Assembly (NCBI GenBank): GCA_937858235.1
Contig: CALLZZ010000107.1
Coordinates: 1 to 36,358, forward strand
Source of the DNA: an uncultured Clostridia bacterium
GTDB lineage: Bacteria; Bacillota; Clostridia; Oscillospirales; Oscillospiraceae
Reading direction: 5' to 3'
Length of the DNA: 36,358 bases
In this document: positions 24,735-34,039 of the stretch, one piece after another
Layout of the letters: each line of letters opens with the position of its first letter
Numbering within the stretch: position 1 is the first letter of the stretch
Made by a program: the position numbers and the translations under genes
Notes under the pieces: model-generated
Seen by the model: only the letters and a program-made list of their open reading frames with translations
The model's database searches: none
Told to the model about the DNA's origin: nothing

Positions 24735-25556
24735 ATGCTGACGCCGCAGGAAGTTGCTGAACACGGCTTTTCAAAGGCACATGTAGGCGGCTACAATATG
24801 AAGGAAGTGGACGATTTTCTGGATCAGATGACGGAGGACTACAGTGCTCTGTACAAGGAAAGTGCCGTCCTGAAAGGCAAGATCAAGGTTTTGGCGGAGA
24901 AAGTCTCCGAGTACCGTGAGACGGAAGAGGCCATGCGCACGACCCTCCTGGCTGCCCAGAAAATGGCCAACTCTATGATCGTCCAAGCCGAGGAAAAGAA
25001 AGCGCAGATGCTGGCTGAGGCAGAACGGCACGGGCTTCAGCGCAAGGAACAGCTGGAACGGGAGGTCGCTGAAACGGAAGGCAAGTTGGCCGCCGCTCAG
25101 GTCTCTACCCAGCAGTTTATTGACAAGGTGCGGGATCTGGTTCAGCAGGAAAGCGAGTTCCTGGATCAGCTCCCCACGCTCAAGGGCGAGGCGGTCAAGG
25201 CCGCAGTGCTCAAGGTTGTAAATATTACCCCGGAGCCCAAGCCGGAACTCCCTGTGGAGGCGGAGGCTTCGGAGGAAACGCCTGCAGCAGAATCCATACC
25301 GGAGGAGGCAGTGCCCGAATCCAATGAGAAAGCGCCGGAGGAAGAGTCTGAGGCAGGAGACTTGATTGATAAAATCCTCCAGGAGGAGCAGGACCCCCAG
25401 CGTGATGTGCCGGTGCCGCCGCTGAAGGATGCCGTGATTCCCGAGGGTGAATTTGCGGAGGAACTTGCTGTGCCGGTGGCAGTGGCAGACGATGCCCCCA
25501 CTCGCCGCATTGATTTCAGCAACCTGAAATTCGGCAAGGACTACGAGATTAAGTAA
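24735..25556 (+). CDS. divIVA: DivIVA domain-containing protein
   Basis: DivIVA proteins bind curved membrane and recruit division or pole factors. The N-terminal domain is clear: LTPQEVAEHGFSKAHVGGYN, then EVDDFLDQMTEDY. A long coiled coil (about residues 40-150) follows. The C-terminal tail is acidic and rich in Pro/Glu/Ala, about 110 residues long, and ends with RRIDFSNLKFGKDYEIK. I start it at 24735 (MLTPQEV) after GGGGG. An ATG 42 bases upstream opens the same frame but lacks homology. Confidence 0.92.
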   Translation: MLTPQEVAEHGFSKAHVGGYNMKEVDDFLDQMTEDYSALYKESAVLKGKIKVLAEKVSEYRETEEAMRTTLLAAQKMANSMIVQAEEKKAQMLAEAERHGLQRKEQLEREVAETEGKLAAAQVSTQQFIDKVRDLVQQESEFLDQLPTLKGEAVKAAVLKVVNITPEPKPELPVEAEASEETPAAESIPEEAVPESNEKAPEEESEAGDLIDKILQEEQDPQRDVPVPPLKDAVIPEGEFAEELAVPVAVADDAPTRRIDFSNLKFGKDYEIK

Positions 25557-25561
25557 CCATT

Positions 25562-25625
25562 CCATACAGATACTGCCACTAACATAGCCGTTGCAGGACG
25601 GCTATGTTAGTGTGCATTTGTATGG
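25562..25625 (+). terminator. Large hairpin between divIVA and ileS
   Basis: A perfect 15-bp stem (25577-25591 with 25598-25612, 6-nt loop) is enclosed by a further 7-bp pair (25562-25568 with 25619-25625). No clear T run follows, so it may be a terminator, an mRNA-processing structure or an attenuator in the ileS leader. Confidence 0.5.
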
Positions 25626-25667
25626 TTTTCCATATGTCACAAACACAAAAGAGGAGATAAGAAGAAC

Positions 25668-28499
25668 ATGGCTGATTACAACAAAACAATCAATCTGCCG
25701 CAGACAGATTTCCCCATGCGTGCCGCCCTGGCTAAACGGGAGCCGGGTATGCTGGAAGAAATGAACCGTAAGGATCTGTACCAGAAACTCATGGTGAAGA
25801 ACAAGGACAAAACCCCCTTTATTCTTCACGATGGGCCTCCCTACGCCAACGGTGACATCCACATTGGTACCGCCATGAATAAAATTTTGAAGGATTTTAT
25901 TATCCGCTACAAGAATATGACCGGCCACTATGCTCCTTATGTCCCCGGCTGGGATACCCATGGTATGCCCATCGAGACCGCGATTCAGAAGAAGGGCGTC
26001 AAGCGCAACACGATGCCCGTTCCCGAGTTTCGTGATAAGTGCCGCGCGTTTGCCCTGGATTTCCTGGATCGTCAGCGGGATCAGTTTAAGCGCCTGGGTG
26101 GGATCGGCGACTGGGAAAAGCCCTATATCACCCTGAAGCCTGAGTTCGAGGCAGAACAGATCAAGGTCTTTGGTGCGATGGCCGCGAAGGACTATATCTA
26201 TCAGGGTCTGAAGCCTGTCTACTGGTGCCCCACCTGTGAGACTGCTCTGGCAGAGGCAGAAGTGGAGTACGCGGACGATCCCGTCACCACCATTTTCGTT
26301 AAGTTCAAGGTTCACGACGACAAGGGCAAGCTGCGCCAGTACGGTGATCTGGATAAGATGTTCTTCGTTATCTGGACTACCACCACCTGGACCCTGCCCG
26401 GAAACATGGCTATCTGCCTGAACCCCCAGCTGGAGTATTCCCTGGTGAAAATCCCCACCGGCGAGGGGCTCATTGTCGCCACCGACCTGGTTTCCAGCGT
26501 GATGGGGGAATCCGGTATCACCGACTACGAGACCGTTGGCACCCTGTTTGGTGATGAGTTCGAATATATGACCGCCTATCACCCCTTCATGAACCGGGAC
26601 TCTCTGATTATCCTGGGCGATCACGTTACCCTGGATGCCGGTTCCGGCTGCGTCCACACCGCCCCCTCCTTCGGCTTGGACGACTTCTATGTCTGCCAGC
26701 GCTACGATACCATCCCCACCGATGTGGAGATGGAGGTTTCCGTCAATGCCCGTGGCGTTCTGAATGAGTTTGCCGGTCCTTATGCCGGACTCCATGTCAC
26801 CAAGGCACACCCGGTTATCTTCCAGGATCTGGCCGATATGGGCGCCATCCTCTCCAACAAGGATATTGTCCACAGCTATCCCCATTGCTGGCGCTGCAAG
26901 AAACCCATTATCTTCCGTGCCACCCAGCAGTGGTTCGCCAGCGTTGATGCCATCAAGGAGGCCGCTGTGGCTGCCTGTGACGACATCCAGTGGAAGCCTG
27001 AGTGGGGCAAGGAGCGGATGGTCTCTATGATCCGGGAACGCTCTGACTGGTGTATCTCCCGTCAGCGTACCTGGGGTGTACCCATTCCCATCTTCTTCTG
27101 CAAGGACTGCGGCAAACCCTACTGCACGAATGATTCCATTGCCAAGGTGGCAGACATTTTCCGTGTGGAAGGCTCCAACGCCTGGTGGGCGAAGGATGCG
27201 GCAGAACTGATGCCGGAAGGTGCTCAGTGCGCATGTGGTTGTACCCAGTTCACCAAGGAAACCGATATTATGGACGTGTGGTTCGACTCCGGGTCTACCT
27301 GGGCTGCGGTCTGTGATCAGAATCACGAACACCCTGAGCTGTCCTATCCCACCGACCTGTATCTGGAAGGCGGCGATCAGTATCGCGGCTGGTTCCAGTC
27401 CTCTATGCTTACCTCTATCGCTGCCCGGGGCGTAGCACCTTACCGTCAGATCGTTACCCACGGCTGGACTGTAGACGGGAAAGGCAAGGCCATGCACAAG
27501 TCTCTGGGCAACACGGTGGCACCCCAGGACATCATCAAAGATTACGGTGCAGATATTCTGCGTCTGTGGGTGTCCTCTGCCGACTACACTCAGGATATGC
27601 GCATCTCGAAGCCCATCCTGAAACAGCTCTCCGATGCTTATCTGAAGATCCGGAACACCAGCCGCTACATTCTGGGTAACCTGAAGGGCTTTGATCCTGC
27701 TACCGATTTGGTAGGCTATCAGGATCTCATGGAGCTGGATCAGTGGGCACTGGCCGCAACCAATCAGCTGGTCGCCAACGCCCGGGCGGGCTGCGACAGC
27801 TACGACTTCCACAACGCGTACCGTGCGGTGTATAACTTCTGCGTGGTGGATATGTCCAACTTCTATCTGGACATCATCAAGGATCGGCTGTACTGCTCCG
27901 CCATCGGCTCCTATGAACGCCGCAGCGCTCAGACTGCCATCTATCGCATTCTGGACACGCTGGTTCGAGTCATCAGCCCCATCCTGGCCTTCACCAGCGA
28001 GGAAATCTGGAGCGTAATGCCTCATGACGCCTCTGCTGATCCGGAAAGCGTACTGTTTAACGATATTCCCGCTGTCAATCCCGACTGGAAGCTCAGCCAG
28101 GAAAAGGCTGCTTACTGGAATACCATCATGAAGCTGAAGGCTGATGTGAACCAGGCGCTGGAAAAGGCACGGGCAGCCAAGACCTGCAAAAAGTCTACCG
28201 ACGCCAAGGTGACTCTGTATTTGGACGACAAGGCCATGGCAGTCTATAATACTGTCAAGGACGCCGCGCTGGATCAGCTGTTTATCGTCTCCAAGGTGGT
28301 TCCGGTTCAGGCTGCCGCTCCCGCCGACGCTGTCGCAGGCGAAAACGTGGAGGGGTTGGCCGTCACCGTAGAGATGGACGAAGATCCCAAGTGCCCCCGC
28401 TGTTGGCTGCATCATGAGGACATTGGTCAGGATGCAGCACATCCTGAGCTGTGCCCCCGCTGTGCTGCTGTAGTGAAAACCATGGTACTGGAAGACTGA
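25668..28499 (+). CDS. ileS: Isoleucyl-tRNA synthetase
   Basis: This class I synthetase has 943 residues, a normal length for the bacterial type. The HIGH-like motif is HIGT (65-68, in YANGDIHIGTAMNKIL). The KMSKS-like loop is GKAMHKSLGN. WDTHGMPIE and the editing-domain segment with TTTWTLPGN are present. The C-terminal zinc ribbon has CPRCW and CPRCAAVV. ATG 25668 follows GAGGAG. The codon choice is noticeably more C-ending than in the flanking regulatory genes, as expected for a highly expressed gene. No T-box was found upstream. Confidence 0.97.
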   Translation: MADYNKTINLPQTDFPMRAALAKREPGMLEEMNRKDLYQKLMVKNKDKTPFILHDGPPYANGDIHIGTAMNKILKDFIIRYKNMTGHYAPYVPGWDTHGMPIETAIQKKGVKRNTMPVPEFRDKCRAFALDFLDRQRDQFKRLGGIGDWEKPYITLKPEFEAEQIKVFGAMAAKDYIYQGLKPVYWCPTCETALAEAEVEYADDPVTTIFVKFKVHDDKGKLRQYGDLDKMFFVIWTTTTWTLPGNMAICLNPQLEYSLVKIPTGEGLIVATDLVSSVMGESGITDYETVGTLFGDEFEYMTAYHPFMNRDSLIILGDHVTLDAGSGCVHTAPSFGLDDFYVCQRYDTIPTDVEMEVSVNARGVLNEFAGPYAGLHVTKAHPVIFQDLADMGAILSNKDIVHSYPHCWRCKKPIIFRATQQWFASVDAIKEAAVAACDDIQWKPEWGKERMVSMIRERSDWCISRQRTWGVPIPIFFCKDCGKPYCTNDSIAKVADIFRVEGSNAWWAKDAAELMPEGAQCACGCTQFTKETDIMDVWFDSGSTWAAVCDQNHEHPELSYPTDLYLEGGDQYRGWFQSSMLTSIAARGVAPYRQIVTHGWTVDGKGKAMHKSLGNTVAPQDIIKDYGADILRLWVSSADYTQDMRISKPILKQLSDAYLKIRNTSRYILGNLKGFDPATDLVGYQDLMELDQWALAATNQLVANARAGCDSYDFHNAYRAVYNFCVVDMSNFYLDIIKDRLYCSAIGSYERRSAQTAIYRILDTLVRVISPILAFTSEEIWSVMPHDASADPESVLFNDIPAVNPDWKLSQEKAAYWNTIMKLKADVNQALEKARAAKTCKKSTDAKVTLYLDDKAMAVYNTVKDAALDQLFIVSKVVPVQAAAPADAVAGENVEGLAVTVEMDEDPKCPRCWLHHEDIGQDAAHPELCPRCAAVVKTMVLED

Positions 28500-28515
28500 T
28501 TTTTTCCTCATATCA

Positions 28516-28551
28516 AACGCCTCCGAAAAAACGTATTCGGAGGCGTTCTCC
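28516..28551 (+). terminator. Terminator of ileS
   Basis: A perfect 12-bp stem (28516-28527 with 28536-28547) and 8-nt loop lie 16 bp after the ileS stop. The T run is short (TTCTC). Confidence 0.7.
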
Positions 28552-28568
28552 TGCCTTGACCATTATCA

Positions 28569-28597
28569 TTGTGTTTTAAAGGGAAGAGTGCTACAAT
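28569..28597 (+). promoter_or_regulatory. Candidate promoter of mnmG
   Basis: TTGTGT (28569-28574) and TACAAT (28592-28597) are 17 bp apart, 46 bp before the mnmG start. The -35 is weak. A better TTGACC at 28556-28561 is too far from this -10. Confidence 0.4.
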
Positions 28598-28643
28598 AAA
28601 ACTATTATACGCTAAATACAAAAAAAGATGGAGTGGGTCGCCA

Positions 28644-30509
28644 ATGGAGTACAATGCCGGAATATTTGATGTTGCCGTGATCGGTGCCGGTCACGCCGGA
28701 ATCGAGGCGGCGCTGGCCAGCGCACGGCTGGGATGCCGTACCCTGTGCTTTACCGTGAATCTGGACGCAGTGGGGAACATGCCCTGCAATCCGGCCATTG
28801 GCGGTACCGGAAAGGGACACCTGGTTCGGGAACTGGATGCGCTGGGTGGTGAAATGGCTCGGGCAGCGGATCAGGCCTGTATTCAGTACCGGCTGCTGAA
28901 TCGGGGCAAAGGACCGGCGGTTCATTCTCTCCGTGCCCAGGCGGATCGGCGGAAATACCAGGAAGTGATGAAGCATACCCTGGAGATTACGGACAACCTC
29001 TTTGTGCGCCAAGCGGAGATTGTTGCCATTCGGGCAGGGGAATCCGGTCAGGTTTCCGCTGTCGTTACCGCCACCGGGGCCGTGTATCAGGTTAGGGCGG
29101 TGGTAGTCGCCACCGGTACCTATCTGGGCGGCCGCACCATTGTGGGAGACGTATTTCGGGACTCTGGTCCCGATGGACTCCAGGCGGCGCTGCCGCTCAC
29201 CGACTGTCTGCGCCAGTTGGGGGTTACCATCCGGCGATTTAAAACCGGTACGCCGCCTCGGGTCAATGCCCGCAGTGTGGATTTTTCCAAGATGGAGCTG
29301 CAAACCGGGGATGAACATCCGGTGCCCTTTTCCTTCTCTACGGAGCAGGCACCGGACAACCAGGCGGTCTGTTATTTAACTTACACAAACGAGGAAACGC
29401 ATGCGATTATCCGAGCCAATTTGGATCGGTCGCCTCTGTATAATGGGGCCATTGAATCCACTGGGCCGCGGTACTGTCCCGCTATCGAGGTGAAGGTCGT
29501 CCGGTTTGCGGAGAAAAAACGTCACCAGCTCTTTGTTGAGCCGATGGGACTGAATACGGAAGAGCTGTACATTCAGGGATTCTCCTCGTCCCTGCCTGAG
29601 GATGTTCAGGTGGCTATGCTACACACCATCCCGGGATTGGAGCAGGCGGAGATGACCCGGGTGGCTTACGCCATCGAATACGACTGCGTAGATCCTACCG
29701 AGCTGCTCCCCACTCTGGAGCACAAGAAAGTCCACGGTCTCTACGGAGCGGGACAGTTTAATGGCTCCTCCGGTTACGAGGAAGCGGCCGTTCAGGGATT
29801 TGTGGCAGGGGTCAATGCGGCGCTAAAGCTGCAAGATCGGGCACCCATGGTGCTCCGGCGGGATCAGGGCTATATCGGCGTACTCATTGACGACCTGGTC
29901 ACCAAGGGCACCGACGAACCCTACCGCATGATGACCAGCCGCACGGAGTACCGGCTGATTCAGCGCCAGGACAACGCGGATGAACGGCTGACCCCAGTGG
30001 GGTATCAGATCGGATTGATCAGTGAGGCGCGGCATTTGGCAGTACTGGAGAAGTACCGGGCTGTGAAACGGGAGATCGACCGGCTGGAGCACTGCGGCGC
30101 TGCACCCTCTCCGGAGCTGGACGCGGTGCTGGAACGCCGGGGAGAACCTGCTTCCAAGCATGGAGTAAAGTTGGCTGATCTGCTCCGACGCCCCAGGGTG
30201 ACCTACAGTGATTTGGCACCCTTTGATCCGGAGCGACCGGTGCTGGATTCTTTGATCACCGAGCAGGTGGAGATTCAGCTGAAGTACAAGGGCTATATTG
30301 ACCGGCAGATGCGTCAGGTAGAGGAATTCCGCCGCATGGAGGCGCATACACTGTCTGTTGACCTGGATTATGATCATCTGGAAGGGCTTCGTATAGAGGC
30401 CAGAGAAAAACTCAAGGCTATCCGCCCCCTCAGTCTGGGGCAGGCCAGCCGCATTTCCGGCGTCAGTCCGGCCGACTTGGCCGCGTTGATGATACATCTG
30501 GAGAAGTAA
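28644..30509 (+). CDS. mnmG: tRNA uridine-5-carboxymethylaminomethyl modification enzyme MnmG (GidA)
   Basis: MnmG works with MnmE to make the cmnm5 group at U34 of several tRNAs, using FAD. The 621-residue protein has the dinucleotide fold VIGAGHAGIEAALA (about 12-25) and the family signatures NPAIGGTGKGHLVRELDALGG and RFKTGTPPRV. GLYGAGQFNGSSGYEEAA and the C-terminal MnmE/tRNA-binding region ending LSLGQASRISGVSPADLA are also present. ATG 28644 follows GGAG at ten bases; an earlier ATG at 28569 overlaps the promoter. A lipoprotein gene follows 31 bp later rather than the more usual rsmG. Confidence 0.95.
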   Translation: MEYNAGIFDVAVIGAGHAGIEAALASARLGCRTLCFTVNLDAVGNMPCNPAIGGTGKGHLVRELDALGGEMARAADQACIQYRLLNRGKGPAVHSLRAQADRRKYQEVMKHTLEITDNLFVRQAEIVAIRAGESGQVSAVVTATGAVYQVRAVVVATGTYLGGRTIVGDVFRDSGPDGLQAALPLTDCLRQLGVTIRRFKTGTPPRVNARSVDFSKMELQTGDEHPVPFSFSTEQAPDNQAVCYLTYTNEETHAIIRANLDRSPLYNGAIESTGPRYCPAIEVKVVRFAEKKRHQLFVEPMGLNTEELYIQGFSSSLPEDVQVAMLHTIPGLEQAEMTRVAYAIEYDCVDPTELLPTLEHKKVHGLYGAGQFNGSSGYEEAAVQGFVAGVNAALKLQDRAPMVLRRDQGYIGVLIDDLVTKGTDEPYRMMTSRTEYRLIQRQDNADERLTPVGYQIGLISEARHLAVLEKYRAVKREIDRLEHCGAAPSPELDAVLERRGEPASKHGVKLADLLRRPRVTYSDLAPFDPERPVLDSLITEQVEIQLKYKGYIDRQMRQVEEFRRMEAHTLSVDLDYDHLEGLRIEAREKLKAIRPLSLGQASRISGVSPADLAALMIHLEK

Positions 30510-30540
30510 CCACGTTCGAACAAAGACAGGAGGAACATAT

Positions 30541-31212
30541 ATGAAAAAACACAACCGCCACCTGCTGCGCCAGCTGGGTGTAGTCCTGGTGACAGCTGCG
30601 ATGATGCTCAGCATTGCCGCCTGCGGACAGGGAAGTACCTTCGATGCGTCTGGGTATGTGGACGCCACGATGAAAACCGTCACCACCGGGGACACCAGTG
30701 CGCTGGATGCCTACTCCAAAGAGGCTGTCACTGATCTGGCCGACACCTACGCCGATGAGCTTCAGGACGTCCTGGAGAGCATGGCGGGGGATACGGAACT
30801 GTCTAAGGATGTGCAGGAGAAGTATAAGGAACTGCTCACCCTTTTGATGGGAGCCATCTCCTATTCGGTAGGTGAGGCCAAGGAACTAACCGAGGGCAGT
30901 GTGCCCGGTTACGAGGTGCCGTTGACCATCAAGCCCCTTCAGCTAAACGTCCAGGATAAACTCACGGAATGGGTGAATACACTGGAAACCGATGAAAAGG
31001 CGTTGAACGACATGAACGCTCTTTATGAAAAGCTCTACGGAGAGGTAGCTGAACTGCTGAAGAACGCCATTGCAGAGGGAAAGTACGGAGAGGAAAAGAC
31101 CTTCATTATTAACGTCACCAAAAACAAAGACGGTCTGTACGAGATCAATGAGGACGACATGGAAAAGGCCATGGAAAGCTCATTTACTACCGATTTGGAT
31201 ACACTGAGTTAA
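30541..31212 (+). CDS. Predicted lipoprotein of unknown function
   Basis: This 223-residue protein has a lipoprotein signal: basic MKKHNRHLLRQ, a hydrophobic core, and a lipobox IAAC with Cys28. The mature part is acidic, helical and rich in Asp/Glu/Leu/Thr. It ends with a short strand pair around TKNKDGLYEINEDDMEKAM, as seen in DUF5105-type and similar clostridial lipoproteins. I cannot assign a function. It has a strong AGGAGG site, probably shares the mnmG transcript, and is the last chromosomal gene before the mobile element. Confidence 0.8.
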   Translation: MKKHNRHLLRQLGVVLVTAAMMLSIAACGQGSTFDASGYVDATMKTVTTGDTSALDAYSKEAVTDLADTYADELQDVLESMAGDTELSKDVQEKYKELLTLLMGAISYSVGEAKELTEGSVPGYEVPLTIKPLQLNVQDKLTEWVNTLETDEKALNDMNALYEKLYGEVAELLKNAIAEGKYGEEKTFIINVTKNKDGLYEINEDDMEKAMESSFTTDLDTLS

Positions 31213-31264
31213 CCAGTGAAAAAACCTGCCCTTTTAGGAGCGGTGAGGTAAGAAAACATTTAAT

Positions 31265-31304
31265 GCGGAAATCGGCATGGCACTTATGCTATGCCGATTT
31301 TCGC
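31265..31304 (-). terminator. Terminator at the recombinase gene end / element edge
   Basis: Arms 31269-31278 and 31291-31300 pair perfectly, with a further GCG/CGC pair outside one mismatch. It lies four bases past the recombinase stop and could also stop transcripts from the lipoprotein gene. Confidence 0.65.
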
Positions 31305-31307
31305 TAT

Positions 31308-33113
31308 TTATGGGCTTGTTTGGGCTTGCTCAATAGCTTTGCCAAAATCAAAAGCACCGATAAAGTTATAGACGATCTCGATTTCTTGAACCTTGTCGCC
31401 CGCGGCGCGTCCTTTTCTGCCAGAGTTTTTTGACACCAGTATTTTATCAATACACTCTCGTAATATGGTTGCGTCAAGCTCGGTCAAGTCAGTGTACCTC
31501 TTTGCAATAGCAATGAAACTCTTGACATTGGTTTTGCTTTTCTCCATCTGCTTGACTTCCTCACGCAAGATTTTGGAGGTTGCTTTTAGGTTGTCCTGTT
31601 CAAGCTCGTAATCACGGGATAGCTTTATAAATCGCTCGTCGGTCAGCTTTCCCGAAATGTTATCCTCATAAATCCGCTTGAAAATCAAATCGAGCTCGGC
31701 AATCCGCTTTTCCGCTTGTACCAGCGTATCCTTTTTCTGCGCCAACGCCTTATCCCTTATCCGCACATTGCTTTCCGCCGCCTCCTGGACAAAATCGCTC
31801 TCATACTGCGTTACATACTCGATTGCTTCACGCAAATTGCTAAGAACGACCTTTTCCAGCGAAACATTGCGGATGGAATGTGTATTGTTGCATACGGTAC
31901 GGTCTTTGCGGTAAGTGGAGCAAAGGAAATATTCCTGTTCGGGCTTAAACTCGTTCGTTCTGCATTGATACATCTTGCCGCCACAATCGGCGCAGAACAG
32001 CAGTCCGGAGAACATCCCCATATCACCCATTTTGTTTGGGCGCCGCCTTGATTGCCGTAGGTTCTGTACTACCAGGAACACATTTTCGTCAATGATAGGC
32101 TCCTGGGTATTCTCAAAAATTGCCCATTCAGACGGGTCATTCCACAGCTTTTTCTTGCTCTTGTAGGATTGCTTTTTTGTCTTGAAGTTCACCGTATGCC
32201 CTAAATACTCAATACGCTCCAAAGTGCGGGAGACCGTTTCGTTGGTCCACTTATAGGGATTAGCGGTAGGCTTGTTGGTGGTGGGTAAGTCATGTGCCCG
32301 ACAATAGGCCGTAGGGTTCAAGACTTTGTTTTCTTGAAGCCATTTTGCAATCTGTGTCGGCCCTAAGCCCTCCACACACAAGGAGAATATCCTTTGCACG
32401 ATTGCCGCAGCCTCCGGGTCAACAACCCACTTCTTTTTGTTCTCCGGGTCTTTGCGGTATCCATAGGGCGGTATTGTGGTAAGGCGCTCCCCGGAGCGCC
32501 CCTTTGATTGCCAGGTCGCCCGGATTTTCTTTGAAGTATCCCGCGCATACATCTCATTGAATACATTGCGGATTGCGGTAAACTCATTGTCCCCCCGCGT
32601 ACTGTCAACGCCATCATTCACGGCCACGAAATGCACGCCAAAGTCAGGAAACAGAATATCGGTGTACATTCCTACTTGCAGATAATCACGCCCGAAGCGC
32701 GACATATCTTTGACGATAACACGGCTGATCTTGCCCGCCTTAACATCAGCAAGCATTTCCTGAAAGCCCGGGCGGTTGAAGTTCGTACCGCTGTACCCGT
32801 CATCCTCATAATGCCGTATCCCCGTATAGTTATGGTCGCGGCAATAGCGTTCCAAAATCTTCTTCTGGTTAGCTATGCTGTTGCTTTCGCCCTCCTGCCC
32901 GTCCTCCTGCGAAAGACGTTCGTACAGGGCTGTAATACCCTGGGCGGTTTCTTCCTGCGGCTGGTTCTGCACATAGAATTGCAGTACCGTTTTATTGATG
33001 GCGGCGCGGGCGGCTTCACCCAAAGGAGCGGTGCTGCTGATAGGCTGAAAAGGAATGACTGTTTTTATCGGTGTTTGATTGTCAAGGTTCAAAGTGTCCG
33101 GCTGCTTGTTCAT
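31308..33113 (-). CDS. Large serine recombinase (TnpX/TndX-like)
   Basis: This 601-residue site-specific recombinase excises and integrates the element. The resolvase domain begins around residue 62 (ALYERLSQEDG, catalytic Ser68), followed by SIANQKKILERYC, the VIVKDMSRFGRDYLQVG core with its catalytic Arg residues, and YARDTSKKIRA. The Recombinase domain (PPYGYRKDP onward), a zinc ribbon (CADCGGKMYQC with later Cys residues), a coiled coil and a C-terminal DUF4368-like segment complete it. The N-terminus has about 58 extra residues before the catalytic domain, supported by a TAGGAGG site next to the ATG. Such enzymes usually cut at a GA dinucleotide. It is the outermost gene of the element. 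Confidence 0.93.
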   Translation of the reverse strand: MNKQPDTLNLDNQTPIKTVIPFQPISSTAPLGEAARAAINKTVLQFYVQNQPQEETAQGITALYERLSQEDGQEGESNSIANQKKILERYCRDHNYTGIRHYEDDGYSGTNFNRPGFQEMLADVKAGKISRVIVKDMSRFGRDYLQVGMYTDILFPDFGVHFVAVNDGVDSTRGDNEFTAIRNVFNEMYARDTSKKIRATWQSKGRSGERLTTIPPYGYRKDPENKKKWVVDPEAAAIVQRIFSLCVEGLGPTQIAKWLQENKVLNPTAYCRAHDLPTTNKPTANPYKWTNETVSRTLERIEYLGHTVNFKTKKQSYKSKKKLWNDPSEWAIFENTQEPIIDENVFLVVQNLRQSRRRPNKMGDMGMFSGLLFCADCGGKMYQCRTNEFKPEQEYFLCSTYRKDRTVCNNTHSIRNVSLEKVVLSNLREAIEYVTQYESDFVQEAAESNVRIRDKALAQKKDTLVQAEKRIAELDLIFKRIYEDNISGKLTDERFIKLSRDYELEQDNLKATSKILREEVKQMEKSKTNVKSFIAIAKRYTDLTELDATILRECIDKILVSKNSGRKGRAAGDKVQEIEIVYNFIGAFDFGKAIEQAQTSP

Positions 33114-33205
33114 ATCTGCCTCCTATTCCGGCAGCCAGACAAGCGGTTATTGATACTACATACACTATACCGCTCTAACCGCTGTCTGTCAGCCTAAACA
33201 GGAAA

Positions 33206-33385
33206 TCACGCACCGTTTTTTTGTGCGTCCTGCTTTCCTATATCGTTTCGTATCAGGCGGCGTATCTTGGTCGCCGCGTCCTCGGTGGCTCCCTCTTTTA
33301 CGGAAGCCTTAACAATGTATTTTGTATCCCCAATGGTGTACTCACGCACAACAGGGGGATTTTGCTCTTGCTTATTTTGCCGCAT
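33206..33385 (-). CDS. tnpW: Transposon-encoded protein TnpW
   Basis: This 59-residue protein matches the small TnpW family found beside TnpX-type recombinases: a Lys/Gln/Pro-rich start, a central VREYTIGDTKYIVKASVKEG and the closing KIRRLIRNDIG. Its role is unknown. The start MRQNKQ at 33383-33385 has AAAGGGGTG upstream. An earlier in-frame ATG adds 21 residues without resemblance to the family. It lies 92 bp upstream of the recombinase and is probably co-transcribed. Confidence 0.8.
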   Translation of the reverse strand: MRQNKQEQNPPVVREYTIGDTKYIVKASVKEGATEDAATKIRRLIRNDIGKQDAQKNGA

Positions 33386-33799
33386 AAAAACACCCCTTTC
33401 ATTTATAAAACAAAATGAAATAGGCATAAAACGGATGGCTGTTGGCACAGCTCCACGGGAGTTTCACCCCTCCGGCGGTCTGCCGGGGCCCTGCCCATTG
33501 CCTGCGACGCTTTGAACGCTCGGACTGTGGCTGCAAGGGAGTATCATTGTCCTGCCTGTATGTCTCCGCCCGCAAGCTGCCACGCTTGCTTTGCAGCCTG
33601 GGTGCTGATCGCTCGCCTTATCCCGTAGGGATAAGGGTCATGGCGCACCGGCTGTATGGCTCGGTACAGACAGAATGTATCCGTATGCCTTATGCTGCAC
33701 CGCCGTTATCTTGCGGGCTTTCTTTGTCAAAGAGTAGCTACGGGCAACGGCATTTTAGAGTGCAGCGTGGAAAGGGAGAGAAACACGCAGGGCACCAAA
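33386..33799. other. Non-coding interval inside the element
   Basis: No gene is supported in these 414 bases. It is GC-rich compared with the element's right part. It holds a perfect 9-bp hairpin with a 3-nt loop (33616-33624 with 33628-33636). Open frames exist in it but have neither ribosome sites nor protein-like composition. Confidence 0.5.
33616..33636. repeat. Perfect 9-bp inverted repeat
   Basis: CCTTATCCC and its complement are separated by three bases. No T run follows, so it is not a classical terminator. It may be a protein-binding or RNA-structure site. Confidence 0.5.
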
Positions 33800-34039
33800 T
33801 TATGCCGGCAGTATCTTGAAGCCCGTTACGATACTGTGGATTAGCTTTGCTTCAAGCCTGAGCCGCATATCTTCATCAACGCACAGGTATTCGTTCCCGT
33901 ATTCGTCTTTCAGCGGCCTCATGGCAAGGTAGCGGATATAGCCTTTGTAGTGATTGAGGACAGCGGCAAGCGCCTCACCGTCGCCCTCCATTGCTGCCTG
34001 AATAACAGGCAGAGGCAGGGCGTTCATATCTCCGGCCAT
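33800..34039 (-). CDS. HTH_16 (conjugative transposon-type helix-turn-helix) protein
   Basis: This 79-residue protein has the pattern of the short helix-turn-helix proteins that follow sigma factors in Tn916-like elements (Orf8 position). It contains ALPLPVIQAAMEGDGEAL and HYKGYIRYLAMRP, then DEDMRLRLEAKLIHSI, resembling sigma region 2. It overlaps the end of the sigma-factor gene by 16 bases and has its own AAAGGAGGG site. The two are therefore coupled and likely act together on element transcription. Confidence 0.8.
   Translation of the reverse strand: MAGDMNALPLPVIQAAMEGDGEALAAVLNHYKGYIRYLAMRPLKDEYGNEYLCVDEDMRLRLEAKLIHSIVTGFKILPA

Noticed and set aside
25602..28511. Very long open frame antisense to ileS (969 codons)
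   Set aside because: It mirrors the codon bias of ileS, has no ribosome site and no protein-family motif; the sense strand has the full set of IleS motifs.
33442..33819. 125-codon plus-strand frame in the element
   Set aside because: Cys/Arg/Pro/Ser-rich with no family features and no ribosome site; it also overlaps the end of the HTH_16 gene.
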